A DNA stretch of 64,000 nt from Pseudidiomarina marina (GCF_003987045.1 NZ_PIPZ01000004.1:62001-126000); one strand, 5' to 3'; positions 28,084 through 36,836 are shown, counted from the first letter of the stretch. Notes: a model not told the origin generated them from the letters alone. Numbers and translations: made by a program.

Positions 28084-29868
28084 TTAACCGCCCAAGACGC
28101 CTTTTAAGCGGTCTTTGAGTTTATCTTCTAGCTGATTTTCAAATTTCGCTTTCAACATTTCTTGTAATTTCGCATCACGCTGGTTGGCATCACCCAGTAA
28201 GGACGATAAATTCTCTAAAACATCTTGGTTTTCGCCAAGGAAGCCACCAGATTGCTCCTGCAACTTAGACTTTAACCCTGCTAACTCGGTTTTACCTGCG
28301 TCAACAGCTGCGGCTTGTAGAGCACTACCTAGTTGACGATCAAGATCAGAACTGAACGAGAGCTCAGGGGCGTTTAGTGAGCCCTGAATATCAGCGTTGA
28401 TATCCAAGCGATTCAACTGCCGAAGTGCCGAAGCGATGACTTCAGTCCAGCGGTTTTGTGCTTTCGCTTCCACTTGCATATTCGCAAGACGAACTGTGGC
28501 GCCACCATCAAACAGATTATCTCGCAGCGATACTTCACCTTCCGAATCAAGCAAAGCCGCCGCTAAGGTGGCAATAAATTCAGCTTGCTCGCTAAGTTTC
28601 AGATTATCAAGTTGAATGCCTTTTACTTGCCACTGCTGTTTAGCGTCAATACCTGCTGCAGTTAGCGCCAGCTCTCCGTTTAAATTCAAGGCTTGCCATA
28701 AACTAGAATTGTCTGCGCGTGCCATAAATGTTGTTGGCTGGCCAAGTTGTTCATGCTGATGGGTAATATTCGCCCAATTCACATCAAGTACGGTTTCGCC
28801 CCAAGCAAACTCTGTTTTTGCTTTTTTAATCAAAAACGACGGCGGCTCGTTGGCATCACTAAACTCAAACCAGATACCTTCACCACGTTGCGGCTTTACC
28901 AGAGTCTCATCAGCTGAACGTGCTAGCATTGGCGCCAACTGTTCATATGCCAGCAACATGTATTGACTCCACTGGCGCATCTGTTCGCCAAACAACACAG
29001 CAGTAATTTCACTTAGGCCTTCGCTATTTAACTGCATCAGTTGCTGAGCTCGCTCTAAATCTTGCTGCGGCGCATTTTTGACAGTCTCAAAATCGGCTTT
29101 CAAGGTATCAAGCGCTGTCGAGGCGCGCGCTTTAATCTCTTTCACTCGAGCTCTGTCGGCTTCAAATTTTTCTTTTAGAGCGTTGAACTCTTCCCGCTTT
29201 TCTTGGAACTGCTGCGGCGTTTTAATTTCAGCTTCAGTGATTTTTTTCAATTCAGCTTCATAGGCTTTTAAGTCTTCCGCACTGGGTAAGCTATTCCGAG
29301 CCTCCTCTAACACCGCTTTTTGTTCAGCAATGCTTGCTTTTGCCTGATCAATTGCAGCAGGGGTTTGCAGATCAATGCGCGCAATAATGTCGTCAACATT
29401 TGGCATTGATAGATTCAATTTAGCTAAGCCACCTTTGGTCCAATCTTTAACATCTTGCTTGTCGGGTAGCTGATAAACTTCACCCGGCGTCGAACGTTGT
29501 TGATGAACGCGAATACCGCTACTGACAACATTTTCAAAATGGAAACGACCAAGCAGTAATTGTTCGACGTTTATCTCGCCAGTGACATCGCCGATTACCA
29601 AACGGTTAAACTCTGGTTCTGCAGGATCTGTTACCTGAATACCGGTAATTTTCAAACCCAGCGGGCTCCAGCGATGTTCAACTTGACTAATGTTTACTTC
29701 CGCACCGTTTAATGTGCCAATGGAGCGCTCTAAGGTCCATTTGATAATGGTATCGAGCAAAAGCCAAGAGAACGCCATTAACAATGCGCAAATAATGATA
29801 AAAGCACTTAGCCCAGTCCAGCGAATGGCGCTCGGACGAACTGTATTCTTCTGTTTTTTTGTAGGCAT
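28084..29868 (-). CDS. TIGR03545-family membrane-anchored protein
   Basis: This 594-residue protein has one N-terminal membrane helix (about residues 18-40), an AsmA-like early region (GAEVNISQVEHRWSPLGLKITGIQV), a long charged helical section (about 165-270, rich in Glu, Ala and Lys, probably coiled coil) and a C-terminal part resembling the AsmA repeat (LNAPELSFSSDLD). I recognise it as TIGR03545, always paired with TIGR03546. Function is unknown; AsmA-like proteins are linked to outer-membrane lipid transport, so an envelope role is a guess. Confidence 0.8.
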   Translation of the reverse strand: MPTKKQKNTVRPSAIRWTGLSAFIIICALLMAFSWLLLDTIIKWTLERSIGTLNGAEVNISQVEHRWSPLGLKITGIQVTDPAEPEFNRLVIGDVTGEINVEQLLLGRFHFENVVSSGIRVHQQRSTPGEVYQLPDKQDVKDWTKGGLAKLNLSMPNVDDIIARIDLQTPAAIDQAKASIAEQKAVLEEARNSLPSAEDLKAYEAELKKITEAEIKTPQQFQEKREEFNALKEKFEADRARVKEIKARASTALDTLKADFETVKNAPQQDLERAQQLMQLNSEGLSEITAVLFGEQMRQWSQYMLLAYEQLAPMLARSADETLVKPQRGEGIWFEFSDANEPPSFLIKKAKTEFAWGETVLDVNWANITHQHEQLGQPTTFMARADNSSLWQALNLNGELALTAAGIDAKQQWQVKGIQLDNLKLSEQAEFIATLAAALLDSEGEVSLRDNLFDGGATVRLANMQVEAKAQNRWTEVIASALRQLNRLDINADIQGSLNAPELSFSSDLDRQLGSALQAAAVDAGKTELAGLKSKLQEQSGGFLGENQDVLENLSSLLGDANQRDAKLQEMLKAKFENQLEDKLKDRLKGVLGG

Positions 29869-29874
29869 ACCAGC

Positions 29875-30381
29875 TTACCCCCGCAAATCTGAGTAAATGG
29901 CCCAAAAACGGTTCGCTTTTAGCATTTGCACCAGCTTCAATTTATTAAACCAAGTTTGGATGCGCGAACGATACTGGGTGATGATGAAGAAACTCGTAAT
30001 CAATAGAACTGGCGCAAAGGCAAGACTGATAATAAAGCTGCCCAAGGTTATGCTGTGATGGAATTGCAGCACGCGCCAAAACGCTGACTGATACATGGAT
30101 TGCCACAGCGGTTGCCAACTCTCGCTGGAGAGCAAGTAAAAACCGAATTGGTGGAACCAAGGATCAAGTAAATACGCAATTCCTGAACAAATGACAAAAC
30201 TTAAAATAAATCCGGTAAGGTTAATGCGAAACAGTAATGCAATAAGCAGTATTGCTAGATTATGCAGGCGCCAAAGTGGCGTAAAGCCCATCATCATACC
30301 GAGGACAAAGGCAAAAGCTAATGCCCAAGCTCCGGACTCAGAGTTGAGCGCCTTTAAAAATTTTGCCAGTAATGTAAGCAT
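29875..30381 (-). CDS. TIGR03546-family (DUF2062-like) membrane protein
   Basis: This 168-residue protein has four or five hydrophobic segments and the DUF2062-like start: WALAFAFVLGMMMGFTPLWRLHN near residue 20. It matches TIGR03546, whose gene precedes TIGR03545 in many gammaproteobacteria. The two genes are six bases apart here. Its function is unknown. Confidence 0.8.
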   Translation of the reverse strand: MLTLLAKFLKALNSESGAWALAFAFVLGMMMGFTPLWRLHNLAILLIALLFRINLTGFILSFVICSGIAYLLDPWFHQFGFYLLSSESWQPLWQSMYQSAFWRVLQFHHSITLGSFIISLAFAPVLLITSFFIITQYRSRIQTWFNKLKLVQMLKANRFWAIYSDLRG

Positions 30382-30480
30382 AACAACATACTCCGAACTA
30401 TATTTGTAAGCACAAGAATAGCTTACCTAAATTAATTCGGCTATTTTTCAACGTCTTTTTTACAAAAAAAGAGATGGAAA

Positions 30481-30538
30481 AAATTACAAAAATATATCTC
30501 TCGAAACTATTGTAATTTGCTCAAAATAGGCATAAAAA
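30481..30538 (+). promoter_or_regulatory. Inverted repeat overlapping a possible promoter of the RimK-like gene
   Basis: AAATTACAA (30481-30489) and TTGTAATTT (30510-30518) are perfect complements. TTGTAA in the right arm can act as a -35, with TAAAAA at 30533-30538 as -10 after 17 bases. A protein bound to the repeat would block it. Each promoter element matches consensus at four of six positions, so this is tentative. Confidence 0.35.
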
Positions 30539-30566
30539 TGCGCGGCAATTTCGCTCTGGAGCCACT

Positions 30567-32030
30567 ATGCAAAACGCAGCTTTAATCATTCTTGACGATA
30601 TCACCGATTGGCAACCGTACTACCCGAGCCAAGCTACGGTTACCGCAAGTGAATACTTACTACAGTCATCTAGCAAAAGTCGCACACAAATTTTAAATTT
30701 GTGCGGTGATTTAAGTTATTTGTCGACCGGCTATTACGTCAGTTTGTTAGCTGAGGCGCGAGGCCAGCGAGTTCTGCCGTCTGTAACAACCATCAACGAC
30801 TTAGCGAACTTCAGCCACTACCAGTTGTTGCTTGCGAATTCGGATAAGCAGCTGAATAAATTTTTAGCGAATGCTGACAAATCATTACCTGTTCGCATTC
30901 TTATTTGCTTTGGTCAAACCGAAGAACCTCTTTTAAGCAGTTTTGCGCGCCAAATGTTTGACCGTTATCCGTGTCCGATAATGTGGGTTGAGTTCAGCTA
31001 TCAAGGCCGTTGGTTCATCAATCAGTTAGTTGCCGGCGCACTACCTGAATTGTCCGATGCGCAACAGACGTTTTTTGGTGATGCACTCGATAACTTCAGC
31101 AAACGAGTATGGCGCAAGGCTCGAGCACCGAAAGAATACCGTTACGATTTAGCGATATTGCATGACCCAGACGAGCCGATTCCGACCAGTGACAAAAAAG
31201 CGCTGCAGAAATTTATCAAGGCAGCCAAAGAGGCTGACATTGATGCCGAATTGATTACTGCGGATGATTACAACCGTTTGTTAGAGTTTGACGCGCTATT
31301 CATTCGTGAAACAACACGCATTAACCATTACACCTATCACTTTGCCAAAAAGGCAGAAGCAAACGGCATGGTAGTTATTGATGCGCCACACTCGATTCTA
31401 CAGTGCGCGAATAAAGTCTTTCTGAAAGAGTTACTTGATAAACACGGTATTCCAACGCCACGTACTGAGTTGTTATTAAGTCAGCAAGACATTGATTACG
31501 GCGATATCGGTAAACGCCTCGGTTATCCGGTTGTATTGAAAATTCCAGATGGCTCGTTCTCTATTGGTGTAGAAAAAGCAGAATCAGAAGAAGAATTGAA
31601 AAAAGTTGCAGCAGAGCTATTTAACAAATCGACGATTTTGTTAGCCCAAGAATTCGTTAAAACAGATTTTGACTGGCGCATTGGCATATTGAATAACCGC
31701 CCTATTTACGCCTGTAAGTACTTCATGGCGCGTAATCATTGGCAGATTTATAATCATGCGAGCACCACCAGTCGTGCGAAGTCCGGTGGCTTTGAAACGG
31801 TTGGCGTGCATCAAGTACCAAAAGATGTTGTGAAAACCGCCTTGCAGGCAACACGTTTAATTGGTGATGGGTTATATGGTGTTGATATGAAAGTCACAGA
31901 CAAAGGCCCAGTCATCATCGAAATTAACGATAATCCATCGATTGATTCAGGCGTTGAAGACTTATTATTAGGCGATGAGCTTTACCACATCATTATGCGA
32001 GATTTTGCGCGCCGACTGGATGAAAAATAA
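30567..32030 (+). CDS. RimK-like ATP-grasp ligase with N-terminal RimK-associated domain
   Basis: This 487-residue protein has a C-terminal ATP-grasp ligase (about residues 285-480) with KIPDGSFSIGVEKAES, ILLAQEFVKTDFDWRIGILN and the metal-binding VIIEINDNPSID. The N-terminal half (about 1-200) is the RimK-associated domain and contains GYYVSLLAEARGQRVLPSV. RimK-type enzymes add amino acids such as glutamate to a C-terminus or amine. The acceptor here is unknown. It overlaps the following GNAT gene by one base, a stable partnership I recall in many proteobacteria. Confidence 0.82.
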   Translation: MQNAALIILDDITDWQPYYPSQATVTASEYLLQSSSKSRTQILNLCGDLSYLSTGYYVSLLAEARGQRVLPSVTTINDLANFSHYQLLLANSDKQLNKFLANADKSLPVRILICFGQTEEPLLSSFARQMFDRYPCPIMWVEFSYQGRWFINQLVAGALPELSDAQQTFFGDALDNFSKRVWRKARAPKEYRYDLAILHDPDEPIPTSDKKALQKFIKAAKEADIDAELITADDYNRLLEFDALFIRETTRINHYTYHFAKKAEANGMVVIDAPHSILQCANKVFLKELLDKHGIPTPRTELLLSQQDIDYGDIGKRLGYPVVLKIPDGSFSIGVEKAESEEELKKVAAELFNKSTILLAQEFVKTDFDWRIGILNNRPIYACKYFMARNHWQIYNHASTTSRAKSGGFETVGVHQVPKDVVKTALQATRLIGDGLYGVDMKVTDKGPVIIEINDNPSIDSGVEDLLLGDELYHIIMRDFARRLDEK

Positions 32031-32521
32031 TGAGCGACACAGGCCCTCGTTGGCACATTCGCGCGGCAACTTTAGATGATGTTCAGAGCCTTGTTGGATT
32101 AGAAGAGCGCTGCTTTGATTACAGTCGAATGGGCGCTCGGAGCTTTCGGCGTCTGCTGAAGGGAACGAGTGCGCATATATACGTTTGCACTAGCGAAAAT
32201 GGCCAACTGATTGGTTATTACCTCCTTCTAACCCGCAAAAACAGCCGTCGATGGCGGCTCTATTCAATTGCGGCGGCGCCTGAGGCACGTGGTTCAGGGC
32301 TTGGTCGCGTGCTGTTGGAGCATGCGATTCACACTGCGCAAAAACACGGTGCGATAAGTCTGGGCCTCGAAGTTAAGGTGGATAATAGTGCCGCGATACG
32401 GCTGTACGAGAAATTAAACTTTGCCGTAATTGATTTGCTGCCGGGGTATTATGACGATGGCACCGACGGTTATCGAATGCGCGTGAGCTTTACCGACGCT
32501 ACAAATCAGGAAAATCGGTAA
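32030..32521 (+). CDS. GNAT-family N-acetyltransferase
   Basis: This 163-residue protein has the GNAT core: LYSIAAAPEARGSGLGRVLLEHAI, the acetyl-CoA pyrophosphate loop near residues 85-103, and the C-terminal ENNxA-like VDNSAAIRLYEKLNF. The N-terminus (IRAATLDDVQSLVGLEERCFDYSRM) resembles the GNAT half of proteins annotated as GNAT/peptidase C39 fusions that accompany RimK-like ligases. No peptidase domain follows here. It ends inside the 3' end of the convergent glpQ gene (23-base overlap). Confidence 0.82.
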   Translation: MSDTGPRWHIRAATLDDVQSLVGLEERCFDYSRMGARSFRRLLKGTSAHIYVCTSENGQLIGYYLLLTRKNSRRWRLYSIAAAPEARGSGLGRVLLEHAIHTAQKHGAISLGLEVKVDNSAAIRLYEKLNFAVIDLLPGYYDDGTDGYRMRVSFTDATNQENR

Positions 32522-33563
32522 AAACGCCATCAACGCCTAAGTCGGTTAACCACTGTTTTAGTTGCTGATAACTTTCGACACCTTCAGGCAAATCGTCAGC
32601 ACGCAAAGTATAAACGTGAACCTTTAGCCCTGCCTCTTGGGCATGCTGAACAACATTTGAGAACTTAGGCTCGCCCTGTTCATCAAGCCCTAAGTAAATG
32701 TGATTTAGCCATATGCCAACGCCATCAGCATAGCTTCGCAGCGTTTCCAATCCGGCCGCTGTGAGCATGGTGTTGTAATCAATATCACTCTCGTTCCAGC
32801 TATTCTCGGCAACCAACTGTATCAGCGGCAACGTCGTCATAAACTCACGTTTCAAACGACGTAACACTTCAGGGTCAAAGCTTTGAAGAAAAATAGGTGC
32901 AGGGGGAATAGCTTCATTGAATCCATAGCGAGCCAAAAGACCTAAGGTAGCTTGAACCACGTCATAATCTTGGTCTTTGTGCCACCGCGCCGCTTTAAAT
33001 TCGACGTAGAGCCCCGTATTCATATTTCGCGTTCGGTTTAAACCCAGAATTAATTCAATTTGTTGTGCCAACGACATAATTCGAAAATCACCGCTATTCA
33101 TTGCGAAACGCTGCGGATAACGTTGCTCACCATCCTTGTTCTTACGCTCAGTCAGCTTCAGTTTCTGTAGCTCAGAAAAGGTAAAATCAACCACATAGTA
33201 GTGGCCATTTGGACGGTGCTTATCTGGAAAAACTTCTTTGACGTTGGTGACTTTATCTAAAATGATATCGTGCAATACAACGGGAATATGGTCACGCGTT
33301 AACACGACATCTTGTTCGATGTAGTTCGCATTCTGTGCATGAGCTAAAGCAACTGCAACGGCTGAATGTTCAGGAGCATAAGCCGATGCCCCACGGTGAG
33401 CGATAATGATCGGTGATTTGGTTGGGTCTTCAGTGGCAATTGCTTCGCTGAGCGGTTGCTCTGGCATTTCATTTTGCGCAGATGAATCTTGTTGTGCCCA
33501 ACCAACTGAGCTCAATAATCCACCGCAGATAACTAAAACGCCGAAGCCTGTACTAATTTTCAT
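32499..33563 (-). CDS. glpQ: Glycerophosphodiester phosphodiesterase, periplasmic type
   Basis: This 354-residue enzyme cleaves glycerophosphodiesters to glycerol-3-phosphate and an alcohol. A signal peptide (to about residue 23, GWA) precedes the GDPD domain with IIAHRGASAYAPEHS, YIEQDVVLTRDHIPVVLHD and the C-terminal GVDGVFTDFPD. These residues coordinate the metal and act as catalytic acid/base. I chose ATG 33563, which overlaps the upstream cysteine-synthase-like stop in an ATGA junction. The convergent GNAT gene overlaps its 3' end. Confidence 0.9.
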   Translation of the reverse strand: MKISTGFGVLVICGGLLSSVGWAQQDSSAQNEMPEQPLSEAIATEDPTKSPIIIAHRGASAYAPEHSAVAVALAHAQNANYIEQDVVLTRDHIPVVLHDIILDKVTNVKEVFPDKHRPNGHYYVVDFTFSELQKLKLTERKNKDGEQRYPQRFAMNSGDFRIMSLAQQIELILGLNRTRNMNTGLYVEFKAARWHKDQDYDVVQATLGLLARYGFNEAIPPAPIFLQSFDPEVLRRLKREFMTTLPLIQLVAENSWNESDIDYNTMLTAAGLETLRSYADGVGIWLNHIYLGLDEQGEPKFSNVVQHAQEAGLKVHVYTLRADDLPEGVESYQQLKQWLTDLGVDGVFTDFPDL

Positions 33564-34603
33564 GGTGCGCGGTACCAAACCTTGTCGCCTTGATTCTGAT
33601 AACGGCGGAGTAATTCAGATATCGCTTCGGGTTCGGTACGAACGCCGCGCTGCTGCAAATAATCTTCGTTGTACAACTTGCTGGCCGAACGCTCGCCGAG
33701 GTCACAAGCAAACGTCACAATTGATTTACCGGGCCCTTGTAGAACAGCGGCCTGCAATGCGCCAGCCACGTTTAAGCATGAGCTGCTCCCAAGTACTAAG
33801 CCCTCATGATTTACTAAATAGCGAGATAACGTTACTAAATCGTCGTCTGGCAAGTTTACCGCCGCATCAATACGTGCCTGTTTAAAGTTCTCAACCAACC
33901 GCATAATTCCAATGCCTTCGGTAAATGAGCTACCGTGACTCACGTATTCTCCAGTTTTCAGATAGCTGTATATACCTGAGCCATCTGGATCTGTTAACCA
34001 AACTTGAATATCAGGGTTCTGTTCTTTCAGAAACATTGAGCACCCAGCAATGGTACCCCCTGTACCGGCAACGGAAACAAGAATATCGACGTTGCCGTTG
34101 GTTTGCTGCCAAATCTCAGGACCCGTTGTAAGGTAATGTGCCCGCGCATTGCTGGTGTTTTCAAATTGATTCGCCCACCAATATTCGTCATTTTGTTCAG
34201 CCAATCGCCGCGCGGTATGATAGAAGTGGTTTTCGTTTTTAAACGGAACTGGGTCGACCGTCTTTAGTTGCGCACCATGCAGTGTAATCATGCGCTCTTT
34301 TTCTTTGCTTTGGTCATTCGGCATCACCGCCAGCATATTCAAACCAAACGAACGCGCCACAACAGCTAAGCCAATACCTGTATTTCCAGCTGTTCCCTCA
34401 ACAATGGTCATGCCAGGCTTAAGCTCACCTTTGTCCATGGCATCTTTTATCATTTGCAGTGCCGCACGATCTTTTATCGAACCACCAGGGTTCTGCGACT
34501 CCAGTTTTACCCAGATATCACATCCGGTTAGCTCTGAAAGTGAATTTAATCGCAATAAATCTGTTTGCCCGATTAGTTCTGCAGAACGCTTAGCAACTTG
34601 CAT
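33560..34603 (-). CDS. PLP-dependent cysteine synthase-like enzyme
   Basis: This 347-residue fold-type II PLP enzyme has the cofactor lysine at residue 44 (GGSIKDRA), the substrate loop EGTAGNTGIG near residue 68, and the phosphate-binding glycine loop VAGTGGT near residue 180. Standard CysK has TSGNTG, so the alanine marks a distinct subgroup of the cysteine synthase/cystathionine beta-synthase family. It probably replaces an O-acyl-serine side chain, but the sulfur donor and product are not settled. It heads a unit with glpQ and follows the RcsF-like gene by 25 bases. Confidence 0.82.
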   Translation of the reverse strand: MQVAKRSAELIGQTDLLRLNSLSELTGCDIWVKLESQNPGGSIKDRAALQMIKDAMDKGELKPGMTIVEGTAGNTGIGLAVVARSFGLNMLAVMPNDQSKEKERMITLHGAQLKTVDPVPFKNENHFYHTARRLAEQNDEYWWANQFENTSNARAHYLTTGPEIWQQTNGNVDILVSVAGTGGTIAGCSMFLKEQNPDIQVWLTDPDGSGIYSYLKTGEYVSHGSSFTEGIGIMRLVENFKQARIDAAVNLPDDDLVTLSRYLVNHEGLVLGSSSCLNVAGALQAAVLQGPGKSIVTFACDLGERSASKLYNEDYLQQRGVRTEPEAISELLRRYQNQGDKVWYRAP

Positions 34604-34628
34604 GACGACTCCTTCTACAATAATTCAC

Positions 34629-34991
34629 TTAATGTAACGGCTGTGATTGATGTGCGTCACCAGTGCAAATCCAGCGAGCACGGCACTCATCGGTTTGGTC
34701 TTGTTGGCAGCGACGTAGAATCAAACGATTTGCGCCGAGCTCTGCCGCAGCGACTTTCATGCGCAATAATGCTTCTTGTTGGGTTGGCTTGTTCGAGAAT
34801 ACATTGGCTTGGCATGATTCGCCTTGCACTCGACCCAAACTGACAAAGCTTACATCGTTACGGGACAGCTCATAGGGACGCATAAACTCCACCGTTTCTG
34901 CCGCAGCAATATCCACTTCATTCACTGGTGACTGATTTGTCGCACAACCAGCGATAATAAACAGGACTGCGACTAAGGATAGAGATTTCAT
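34629..34991 (-). CDS. RcsF-like outer-membrane lipoprotein
   Basis: This 120-residue lipoprotein (lipobox IAGC, Cys16) aligns with RcsF, the outer-membrane sensor of the Rcs envelope-stress system. The four mature cysteines at 60, 95, 103 and 109 have nearly the same spacing as E. coli RcsF (35, 8 and 6 versus 35, 9 and 6, from memory), with the same surroundings: LGRVQGESCQA, RMKVAAAELGANRLIL and ICTGDA. No rcsB, rcsC or rcsD gene is nearby, so whether it signals is unknown. The gene starts opposite the glnK promoter region. Confidence 0.78.
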   Translation of the reverse strand: MKSLSLVAVLFIIAGCATNQSPVNEVDIAAAETVEFMRPYELSRNDVSFVSLGRVQGESCQANVFSNKPTQQEALLRMKVAAAELGANRLILRRCQQDQTDECRARWICTGDAHQSQPLH

Positions 34992-35161
34992 AACGATACC
35001 TTTGTTTTCTTTTGCTTAACATTACGGAGCTTACAGCCTCTTGTAAAGATTCAATCATTATATGTTATCCCCGCATAAACCGCATGCGTCAGTGCTTCCC
35101 CCCAAGTCATCGCGGCTCAATGCCTACTAACAGTGCAAGATTTAGCCTACTGATAGAAAAC

Positions 35162-35178
35162 TGCACCAATGTAGTGCA
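35162..35178 (+). promoter_or_regulatory. NtrC (NRI) binding site
   Basis: TGCACCAATGTAGTGCA is a near-palindrome matching the NtrC enhancer pattern TGCAC-N7-GTGCA. Its centre lies about 83 bases upstream of the predicted sigma-54 start site, a normal enhancer distance. It indicates activation of glnK-amtB under nitrogen limitation. Confidence 0.8.
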
Positions 35179-35225
35179 AAAATCCTGCATTTTCACTGAT
35201 TTTAACGTCTTAATTAACGAATTTC

Positions 35226-35243
35226 TTGGCATGGCATTTGCTT
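35226..35243 (+). promoter_or_regulatory. Sigma-54 promoter of glnK-amtB
   Basis: TTGGCATGGCATTTGCTT has the invariant GG (35228-35229) and GC (35240-35241) with exactly 10 bases between them, the sigma-54 -24/-12 arrangement. Transcription should start near 35253, about 60 bases before glnK. The rest of the 34992-35314 gap holds the NtrC site and the rcsF-like upstream region. Confidence 0.87.
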
Positions 35244-35314
35244 ATTTTTAAAGAGACGTTGACCAACAGACTACTAACGACCAAATCAGGTCATCTTTCG
35301 ATCAAGGAGCAACC

Positions 35315-35653
35315 ATGCAACTAGTTATCGCCATAATTAAACCAGCCAAGCTCAATGATGTGCGTGAAGCACTAGAGCAAATTGGCTGTCAGGGCATGAC
35401 CATCACCGAAGTTCGTGGCTTCGGTCGTCAAAAAGGCCATACCGAACTTTATCGAGGTGCCGAGTACCGCATCGATTTCCTTCCCAAAATACGCATTGAT
35501 ATTGCTGTTACCGATGAACAACGAGAAGCGGCAATTGATGCTATCCGTGATGCCGCCCATACCGGCAATACCGGCGACGGAAAAATCTTCGTAACACCAC
35601 TTTCAACGGTAATTCGAATTCGTACCGGTGAAGTTGATCAATTCGCGATATAA
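35315..35653 (+). CDS. glnK: Nitrogen regulatory protein P-II
   Basis: This 112-residue trimeric signal protein senses 2-oxoglutarate and ATP/ADP and gates ammonium uptake. It has the T-loop with the uridylylation site Tyr51 (GHTELYRGAEYRID), the B-loop TGNTGDGKIFV, and the C-terminal signature. Its position directly before amtB, behind a sigma-54 promoter with an NtrC site, makes it GlnK rather than GlnB. A strong AAGGAG ribosome site precedes the ATG. Confidence 0.94.
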   Translation: MQLVIAIIKPAKLNDVREALEQIGCQGMTITEVRGFGRQKGHTELYRGAEYRIDFLPKIRIDIAVTDEQREAAIDAIRDAAHTGNTGDGKIFVTPLSTVIRIRTGEVDQFAI

Positions 35654-35663
35654 GGAGTTAGAA

Positions 35664-36836
35664 ATGACAATTACCGAATTGGGTTATGCTTTAGATACAT
35701 TATTTATTTTACTAAGTGCGGCGCTAGTCATGTGGATGGCAGCAGGATTTTCTATGCTGGAAGCTGGACTCGTCCGCACCAAGAATACGACCGAAATACT
35801 CGTTAAAAATATCTTACTGTACGCGCTTGCGTGCCTTTGTTACTTATTCATTGGTTATCACCTAATGTATGGTCAAGCTGAAACTACCGACTATTCCTCT
35901 AATGCCTTCTTGTTTTTTCAAATGGTGTTTGTTGCAACGGCTATGTCAATAGTATCTGGTGCTGTCGCTGAGCGAATGAAATTATCTATGTTTCTGGTTT
36001 TCACCGTGGTTCTGACAAGTATCATTTATCCGCTTGTTGGCAACTGGACTTGGGGCGGTGGATTTTTAAACGCCATGGGATTTACCGATTTCGCCGGTTC
36101 AGGTGTGGTGCACATGGCAGGCGCATCGGCGGCCCTCGCCGGGGTAATTATTCTCGGACCTCGCAAAGGTAAATATGGTCATAGTGGCGCTATTTACCCA
36201 ATTCCCGGCGCCAATATGCCGCTGGCAGCACTCGGCACGCTTATTCTTTGGTTTGGCTGGCTCGGTTTTAATGGTGGCTCACTCCTGAGTATTCATAATG
36301 CCGAGAATGCAGACACTGTTGCCAACATCTTTCTCAACACCAATTTGTCGGCTGCTTCAGGAGCCGTTTGTGCCTTCATTATTACTCGTCTAGTTTGGCG
36401 CAAAGCCGACCTCACCATGATATTGAACGGCGTTCTGGCAGGGCTTGTTGCCATTACTGCAGAACCAGCAGCGGCAACCACAATAAGCTCTGTACTGATT
36501 GGGGGCGGCGCTGGAGCCATTGTGGTTATATCCATTGTGTTGCTCGATCGTTTAAAGATTGATGATCCAGTAGGTGCCATTTCTGTTCATGGCATAGCGG
36601 GACTTTATGGCCTGCTATGTGCAAGTTTTACATCCGCAACCGCAACCTTATCTATTCAGTTACTTGGCGCCGTTATTATTTTTCTCTGGGTGTTTATTAC
36701 TAGTTTAGTGTTGTGGTGGTTGTTGGCGCGAGCATTCGGTATTCGTCTCGAAATGGAGCATGAATATATCGGCGCTGATATTTCTGAATGCGGCGTTGAA
36801 GCCTATCCAGAATTTGTCGCATCCAAGTCTCGCTAA
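35664..36836 (+). CDS. amtB: Ammonium transporter
   Basis: This 390-residue channel of the Amt/Rh family carries ammonium across the inner membrane. Eleven hydrophobic segments are visible; the family landmarks include FSMLEAGLVRTKNT near residue 30, GNWTWGGGFL, FAGSGVVHMAGASAALAGV, the pore histidine in VGAISVHGIAGLYG, and FGWLGFNGGS. I chose ATG 35664, which sits seven bases after AAGGAG and gives the standard short N-terminus; a frame starting inside glnK is not conserved. It is blocked by non-uridylylated GlnK, whose gene lies 10 bases upstream. Confidence 0.93.
   Translation: MTITELGYALDTLFILLSAALVMWMAAGFSMLEAGLVRTKNTTEILVKNILLYALACLCYLFIGYHLMYGQAETTDYSSNAFLFFQMVFVATAMSIVSGAVAERMKLSMFLVFTVVLTSIIYPLVGNWTWGGGFLNAMGFTDFAGSGVVHMAGASAALAGVIILGPRKGKYGHSGAIYPIPGANMPLAALGTLILWFGWLGFNGGSLLSIHNAENADTVANIFLNTNLSAASGAVCAFIITRLVWRKADLTMILNGVLAGLVAITAEPAAATTISSVLIGGGAGAIVVISIVLLDRLKIDDPVGAISVHGIAGLYGLLCASFTSATATLSIQLLGAVIIFLWVFITSLVLWWLLARAFGIRLEMEHEYIGADISECGVEAYPEFVASKSR

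Noticed and set aside
35012-35251. Plus-strand open frame of 79 codons upstream of glnK
   Set aside because: It covers the NtrC site and sigma-54 promoter, has no ribosome site and would be cut by the promoter of the next operon.
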